Below are positions 5,412 to 8,987 of a stretch of 8,987 bases of DNA, in pieces (position 1 is the stretch's first letter; the number at the start of each line of letters is the position of its first letter). Source of the stretch: Bacteroidales bacterium (GTDB lineage Bacteria; Bacteroidota; Bacteroidia; Bacteroidales; WCHB1-69); NCBI GenBank assembly GCA_017394765.1, contig JAFPXF010000044.1:1-8987 (forward strand), read 5' to 3'. The notes under the pieces are model-generated. The model worked only from the letters and a program-made list of their open reading frames with translations, made no database searches and was not told where the DNA came from. A program made the position numbers and the translations under genes.

Positions 5412-7452
5412 TCGTATCCACCAGATCATCCTCTTGACGCTTATCGTCCTCTTTTATTGCAACACACTTTCACTCGACTTCGCGCTTGACGACCGCATGG
5501 TCGTCATGGAGAACGAATTCGCCCTTGACGGAAGTTGGGACGGTGTCAGGAGCATCTTCACAGAGGACACATTCACCGGCTATTTCGGCAACGACAAGTC
5601 TGTCGTGGTTGGCGGCCGTTACCGTCCCATGTCCCAACTCTCCTTCATGCTCGAGGCCACACTCTTCGGCAAGAAAATCAAGGAAAAGATCGGCGATGTC
5701 CACGATTTCGACAACCTCCATGACCCATCCCACGAGGAATATTTCAAGGGGTCATTTCTGTCCTTCTTTTGCCATCTGATGAACATGGTTTATTACATCT
5801 TGCTTTGTCTGCTGGTGTATGACGTGCTCCGAAAACTGTTCCGCAAATACCAAGGCGACAAATGGTTCCAGTCGTTAGCCTTCTTGGCGGCGGTGCTATT
5901 CGCGCTGCATCCGATCCATACCGAGGCTGTGGCCAACGTCAAGGGTCGCGACGAAATTTTCGCCATGCTCGGCGCGACAGCAGCACTCTGGTGCAGTCTC
6001 CAATACGTGGATACCCGCAAATGGTGGTATCTTGTGCTCAGCCTGCTGGCCATCACCTTCGGTCTCTTTTCCAAGGAGAACGCCATCACATACTTGGCCG
6101 TGGTGCCCTTGTCACTCTATTTTTATCAGAACGAGCACAAGAAAAAAATCGACTACCTCACCACCCTACTGCCGATCGTCGTTGGCAGCATATTCTTTGT
6201 GTGGGTGCGCAGCCGAGCATTAGGCGGTTTAATGCCCGAGGACTCCACCCAAAACATCCTGAACAACCCCTTTATACACTCCACAAAAGCGCAGGAAATC
6301 GCCACCGTGCTCATCACATGGGGCATGTATTTCAAGCTCCTCTTCTTCCCGCACCCGCTCACGCACGACTACTATCCGCACCAGATTGCCATCACCGACT
6401 TCTCCAACCCCTTGGTTTGGGTCATCTTGGCCGGCTGTGTCGCGCTGGTGGTATATGCCCTTCTCAACCTCAAGAAGAAATCTGTCGTTTCATACGGCAT
6501 CCTCTTCTTTGTCATCACCTTCTCCATCACTTCCAACCTCCTCTTCAACGTAGGCACGTTCATGAACGAACGTTTCGTCTTCATGGCATCCTTGGGATTC
6601 ACACTTATTGTCGGCTACTGGATCTACTTGTTGTCCGTGGCCAAGAGCGTCTCGATGCAAAAGCTCTCCATCGGCATCATAGCAGTCGTCGGGCTGCTTT
6701 TCGGCATCAAGACATTCACCCGCAATTTTGTGTGGGACAATGACTTTTCACTCTTTCTAACCGACGTGAAGACCTCTCACGAGAGCATTAAGTGCAACAT
6801 CTCCGCCGGCGGCAGCAAACTGCAAATATGGAAAAAAAGCCACAAAGAACGCGACAAAGTGGAGGCCTACCGATATTTGGAAAAGGCGCTCAAACTGGAC
6901 GACCATGCCCTCAACGCCTACCTGCTGCTCGGCGAGCTGATGTACCTCGACAACAACAAGGCCGGGGCATACCAGGCCTATCGCAACGCCACGCTGATCG
7001 ACCCGAACAACAAACTGGCGCAGGACAACCTCGCCTTGATGGTCTCCGTCACCGAAGACGACTTCCTGAAGCCCATCACGGCTTTGCTGGACGAAGGCAT
7101 CGCCTTGCAAGATCCCAACAAGATCCAGGAGGCATATCGACAAATAGACGATTACCTCAAGGAACATCCTGAAAGTCTGATTGCCCTCAACGTCAAGGGC
7201 AACGTGCTCGGACGCGGCATGAACCGTCTTGACGAGGCCATCGCCATCTACGAGCAAGTCATCGCCAAGGACCCCACATTCGCCAGCGCATACGAGAACA
7301 TGGGGATTGCATACGCCATCAAAGGCGAGTTCGACCGAGCCGAACAACTGTTCAAAAAAGCGCTCGAATTCGCCCCTGACAACCAGAACATCCTCTTCAA
7401 CCTTGAAAGTCTGCAAAAAGACAGGGCCATGCGATCGAAAGCCGGACAATAA
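5401..7452 (+). CDS. TMTC-like GT-C glycosyltransferase with C-terminal TPR repeats
   Basis: A 683-residue inner-membrane protein resembling the TMTC family (transmembrane and TPR-containing O-mannosyltransferases of animals, with bacterial relatives). Residues 8-25 form the first membrane helix, followed by LDFALDDR, where Asp30-Asp31 sit in the first external loop at the place of the catalytic acidic pair of GT-C enzymes. Then YRPMSQLSF (74-82) and HPIHTEAVANVKGRDE (170-185), a hallmark of TMTC proteins, followed by SKENAIT (224-230), FFPHPLTHDYYP (315-326) and NERFVFMASLGF (389-400). About 11-12 membrane helices span residues 8-437. From about 485 to 660 lie TPR-type helical repeats, with typical units around 485-540 and 590-660, expected on the periplasmic side. 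It starts inside kdsA, so it is probably co-expressed with KDO synthesis. The acceptor (lipid, polysaccharide or protein) cannot be read from sequence. Confidence 0.85.
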   Translation: MKNSRIHQIILLTLIVLFYCNTLSLDFALDDRMVVMENEFALDGSWDGVRSIFTEDTFTGYFGNDKSVVVGGRYRPMSQLSFMLEATLFGKKIKEKIGDVHDFDNLHDPSHEEYFKGSFLSFFCHLMNMVYYILLCLLVYDVLRKLFRKYQGDKWFQSLAFLAAVLFALHPIHTEAVANVKGRDEIFAMLGATAALWCSLQYVDTRKWWYLVLSLLAITFGLFSKENAITYLAVVPLSLYFYQNEHKKKIDYLTTLLPIVVGSIFFVWVRSRALGGLMPEDSTQNILNNPFIHSTKAQEIATVLITWGMYFKLLFFPHPLTHDYYPHQIAITDFSNPLVWVILAGCVALVVYALLNLKKKSVVSYGILFFVITFSITSNLLFNVGTFMNERFVFMASLGFTLIVGYWIYLLSVAKSVSMQKLSIGIIAVVGLLFGIKTFTRNFVWDNDFSLFLTDVKTSHESIKCNISAGGSKLQIWKKSHKERDKVEAYRYLEKALKLDDHALNAYLLLGELMYLDNNKAGAYQAYRNATLIDPNNKLAQDNLALMVSVTEDDFLKPITALLDEGIALQDPNKIQEAYRQIDDYLKEHPESLIALNVKGNVLGRGMNRLDEAIAIYEQVIAKDPTFASAYENMGIAYAIKGEFDRAEQLFKKALEFAPDNQNILFNLESLQKDRAMRSKAGQ

Positions 7453-7456
7453 ACTA

Positions 7457-7476
7457 TTTGAAAAATCTTTTTCAAA
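7457..7476. repeat. AT-rich palindrome after the TMTC-like gene
   Basis: TTTGAAAAA and TTTTTCAAA form a perfect 9-bp inverted repeat around TC, five bases after the stop codon. The pairing is almost all A-T, so it would be a weak terminator. It could equally be an operator upstream of the next promoter. Confidence 0.35.
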
Positions 7477-7503
7477 GTCGGAGCATCGTCAAAATATTTT
7501 TTT

Positions 7504-7511
7504 TATTTTTG
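7504..7511 (+). promoter_or_regulatory. -7 promoter box of the DUF4328 gene (TATTTTTG)
   Basis: TATTTTTG fits TAnnTTTG exactly and is followed by CGAC. Transcription would start near 7518, leaving about 64 bases of AT-rich leader before ATG 7582. That is longer than the 12-15 base leaders of the other plus-strand genes with promoter boxes here, so the leader may hold regulation, though no hairpin is evident in it. Confidence 0.55.
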
Positions 7512-7581
7512 CGACGACTTCAAATTAGGAGAAGTTTGTTTTTATCGTTTTGATTATTAATAACTTAAAATAAACTGTAAC

Positions 7582-8526
7582 ATGAAGAAGATTACAAACA
7601 ACACGATGCTGGGCAAGTTGACGATCATCTTGAACGTCGTAGTCCTCATTTTCTTTATCATCGCGATGCTGATGTTGATGAAGTTCGACAAGACCAACAA
7701 TGTGGTCGTTTCCGAGCGCAACGGCTATGAAAAAGCGTACGAAGAGTATGTGATGGCACAACACCCGCTCAAGCAGGACAGCGCCGAGGTCGCCTACTAT
7801 CAGTACAAAGTTGACACTTTGATGCAAAAGACTCCCGCCTCCAAGGACGAGCGCAAGGCCTTGGCGGAGAGCATCGAGAACAACAAGCAGATTCTGGCCG
7901 AAAAAATCAAATTACGTGACGAGCACATCGCCAAAGTCGAGGAATTGACCGGTTCCTACGCCGCTCTCAAGGCCCATTGGGATGACGTCAACAATGCCAA
8001 CGACAAAGCAAAGAAATCCTTCGTGATGATAGCTGTCCTCACCTTGATCATCTTCATCATCAAAACGATCGTGTTGGCACATTACGGATACAAAAACTCC
8101 AAAAACCTCCACAATGTGGCCAATTGGATGAAAGACGGCATGGCACCATACATGTCATACGTTTCTTGGTTCGTGCCCGTCTATAACCTCCTCAAGCCAG
8201 TCTCCTTTATCAAGGAGATATGGGAAGAGACCGACTATGTACTGGAGAGCAAGAACCTTGTGGCCGGCGACACCGACAAGGTGGACAACTCCGGTCTCAA
8301 CCTCGGCATTTGGTGGGGCTTGTTCCTGATCAGCGCCCTTTTGATGAACTTCGTGCTGTACAAGACCTTCTTCGCCGAAGGCGCCTTCTTCTTGAAGTTC
8401 AACCACGGCAGCATCGCCATCGCGGCCATCGTCATCATGATTCTTTGCATGTTGATGGAAACCTACCTCATTGTCACCTACAACAAGAAGAACAAACTGA
8501 TGGCCGACAACGAAGACAAGTTCTAA
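7582..8526 (+). CDS. DUF4328-type membrane protein with periplasmic coiled coil
   Basis: A 314-residue inner-membrane protein of unknown function. Residues 12-33 form the first membrane helix. Residues about 45-145 are soluble, highly charged and helical, with a likely coiled coil over 85-135. A second membrane helix follows at about 147-167. The C-terminal half fits DUF4328: NWMKDGMAPYMSYVSWFVPVYN, with the W-F-x-P-V-x-N core at 196-202, then LKPVSFIKEIWEET (204-217) and IWWGLFLISALLMN (243-256). The last helix is at about 276-299 and the tail is charged and cytosolic. With a cytosolic N-terminus the coiled coil would be periplasmic. The inserted coiled coil between the first two helices is the unusual part, as the DUF4328 region itself starts after it. 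It is a single-gene unit with its own promoter and terminator. Confidence 0.72.
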   Translation: MKKITNNTMLGKLTIILNVVVLIFFIIAMLMLMKFDKTNNVVVSERNGYEKAYEEYVMAQHPLKQDSAEVAYYQYKVDTLMQKTPASKDERKALAESIENNKQILAEKIKLRDEHIAKVEELTGSYAALKAHWDDVNNANDKAKKSFVMIAVLTLIIFIIKTIVLAHYGYKNSKNLHNVANWMKDGMAPYMSYVSWFVPVYNLLKPVSFIKEIWEETDYVLESKNLVAGDTDKVDNSGLNLGIWWGLFLISALLMNFVLYKTFFAEGAFFLKFNHGSIAIAAIVIMILCMLMETYLIVTYNKKNKLMADNEDKF

Positions 8527-8546
8527 AAAACGACCATTTCCGATAC

Positions 8547-8578
8547 AAAAAAGCCTTTCTGTCCGGAAGGCTTTTTTT
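8547..8578 (+). terminator. Rho-independent terminator after the DUF4328 gene
   Basis: GCCTTTC (8553-8559) pairs with GGAAGGC (8565-8571) around the loop TGTCC, with one G-U pair. The stem is flanked by six A on the left and seven T on the right. This is a textbook intrinsic terminator about 20 bp after the stop codon, and the A-run lets it work on both strands. Confidence 0.9.
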
Positions 8579-8618
8579 ATACCACACCACCTAAAGCTCT
8601 ATCAATGTTATAATTGGA

Positions 8619-8638
8619 TGACAAATATTTTTTTGTCA
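8619..8638. repeat. Short inverted repeat upstream of the tRNA promoter
   Basis: TGACAAA and TTTGTCA are perfect 7-base arms around a 6-base T-rich loop, about 30 bp before the tRNA -7 box. It could be an upstream regulatory site, but it may be chance in AT-rich DNA. Confidence 0.3.
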
Positions 8639-8667
8639 AACAGATGGCGAGTGAAACAAAAAAAGTG

Positions 8668-8675
8668 TATTTTTG
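8668..8675 (+). promoter_or_regulatory. tRNA operon -7 promoter box (TATTTTTG)
   Basis: TATTTTTG fits TAnnTTTG exactly and is followed by CAACC. The predicted start near 8682 lies 8 bases before the mature tRNA-Pro, leaving a short 5' leader for RNase P. The two tRNAs that follow have no promoter box between them, so they are probably one transcript. Confidence 0.65.
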
Positions 8676-8689
8676 CAACCTCAAAACGG

Positions 8690-8765
8690 CGGGGTGTAGC
8701 GCAGTTGGTAGCGCGCTACGTTCGGGACGTAGAGGCCGGAAGTTCGAGTCTTCTCACCCCGACCA
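8690..8765 (+). tRNA. tRNA-Pro(CGG)
   Basis: A full cloverleaf can be folded. The acceptor stem is CGGGGTG (8690-8696) with CACCCCG (8755-8761). The anticodon stem CTACG/CGTAG encloses loop TTCGGGA with anticodon CGG at 8723-8725. The T arm is GGAAG-TTCGAGT-CTTCT at 8738-8754. Discriminator A is at 8762, and CCA is encoded at 8763-8765. It reads the proline codon CCG. Confidence 0.96.
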
Positions 8766-8786
8766 TTTTATTCAGCATTTATGCCC

Positions 8787-8873
8787 GGAGAGGTGGGTGA
8801 GTGGCTGAAACCAACAGTTTGCTAAACTGTCGTAGGGGAAACCCTACCGCGAGTTCGAATCTCGCTCTCTCCG
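8787..8873 (+). tRNA. tRNA-Ser(GCT)
   Basis: A class II tRNA of 87 bases. The acceptor stem is GGAGAGG (8787-8793) with TCTCTCC (8866-8872), including one G-U pair. The anticodon stem ACAGT/ACTGT encloses TTGCTAA with anticodon GCT at 8821-8823. The long variable arm GTAGGG-GAAA-CCCTAC lies at 8832-8847, and the T arm GCGAG-TTCGAAT-CTCGC at 8849-8865. Discriminator G is at 8873. CCA is not encoded, unlike in the adjacent tRNA-Pro, so it must be added enzymatically. It reads serine codons AGC and AGT. Confidence 0.96.
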
Positions 8874-8895
8874 CAAAAGCCCGAAACTCAATCAG

Positions 8896-8930
8896 AATCA
8901 GCAATTTACGCAAGTAGATTGCTGATTTTT
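8896..8930 (+). terminator. Hairpin terminator after the tRNA pair
   Basis: AATCAGCAAT (8896-8905) and ATTGCTGATT (8918-8927) form a perfect 10-bp stem with a 12-base loop, followed by further T. It lies 22 bases after tRNA-Ser and probably ends the tRNA transcript. A role in recombination at the tRNA 3' flank cannot be excluded. Confidence 0.65.
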
Positions 8931-8940
8931 GCGTTAAAAT

Positions 8941-8958
8941 CGGGACAGAAACGGGACA
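8941..8958. repeat. Direct repeat CGGGACA x2, 11-bp period
   Basis: CGGGACA occurs at 8941-8947 and 8952-8958, separated by GAAA, so the repeats are about one helical turn apart. Such direct repeats next to a tRNA 3' end could be arm-type binding sites of a tyrosine recombinase for an element beginning to the right. That is inference, as the window ends 29 bases later. No confident open frame is visible in the remaining bases on either strand. Confidence 0.4.
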
Positions 8959-8987
8959 AAGTGTATTTCTTTGGATTTGTCAGTTGG

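Noticed and set aside
5862..6743. 293-codon plus-strand open frame inside the TMTC-like gene
   Set aside because: It is out of frame with a clearly conserved membrane protein, and its translation is rich in His, Arg and Pro with no recognisable fold.
8614..8808. Small open frames across the tRNA region
   Set aside because: They run through both tRNA genes and the tRNA promoter, so they are not coding.
8906..8987. C-terminal fragment of a minus-strand gene entering from the right edge
   Set aside because: A frame of 26 codons is open to the edge with its stop at 8908-8906, but it runs into a terminator hairpin and shows no recognisable protein. It is too short to support.

Overview
The window looks like chromosome from a member of the Bacteroidota, probably Bacteroidales. 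Most intergenic starts are preceded by the -7 promoter box TAnnTTTG typical of that phylum, followed by a short leader. Shine-Dalgarno sequences are mostly absent, and the gene families (YARHG proteins, single-chain SdaA, DUF4328 proteins) fit. This assignment is an inference from signals and families, not from a database search.

Layout, left to right. Positions 1-335 are non-coding, with leftward-facing promoter boxes for something off the left edge, a double GC-rich hairpin, and the promoter of the first gene. Positions 336-1553 encode an exported YARHG-domain protein. Facing it on the minus strand is a REP-associated tyrosine transposase (RAYT; core 1579-2184, open frame to 2349). Copies of a short hairpin repeat lie at both ends of the RAYT gene and are read in its own frame. 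After a 350-bp AT-rich gap with an 18-bp inverted repeat come a small lipoprotein gene (2704-3306), L-serine dehydratase sdaA (3323-4510) and metal-dependent KDO-8-phosphate synthase kdsA (4593-5411). kdsA overlaps by 11 bp a large membrane/TPR protein resembling TMTC glycosyltransferases (5401-7452). A DUF4328-type membrane protein with a periplasmic coiled coil (7582-8526) ends in a clear terminator. Last come tRNA-Pro(CGG) and tRNA-Ser(GCT), a hairpin terminator, and direct CGGGACA repeats at the right edge.

How the genes work together. kdsA makes the precursor of the KDO sugar of lipopolysaccharide, and the coupled TMTC-like protein is probably a GT-C glycosyltransferase facing the periplasm, so this pair plausibly serves cell-envelope glycan synthesis. 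sdaA deaminates serine to pyruvate and is a housekeeping catabolic gene. The YARHG protein, lipoprotein and DUF4328 protein are envelope proteins of unknown role. The most unusual part is the RAYT with its own repeats. I see no CRISPR array, defence system or biosynthetic cluster.
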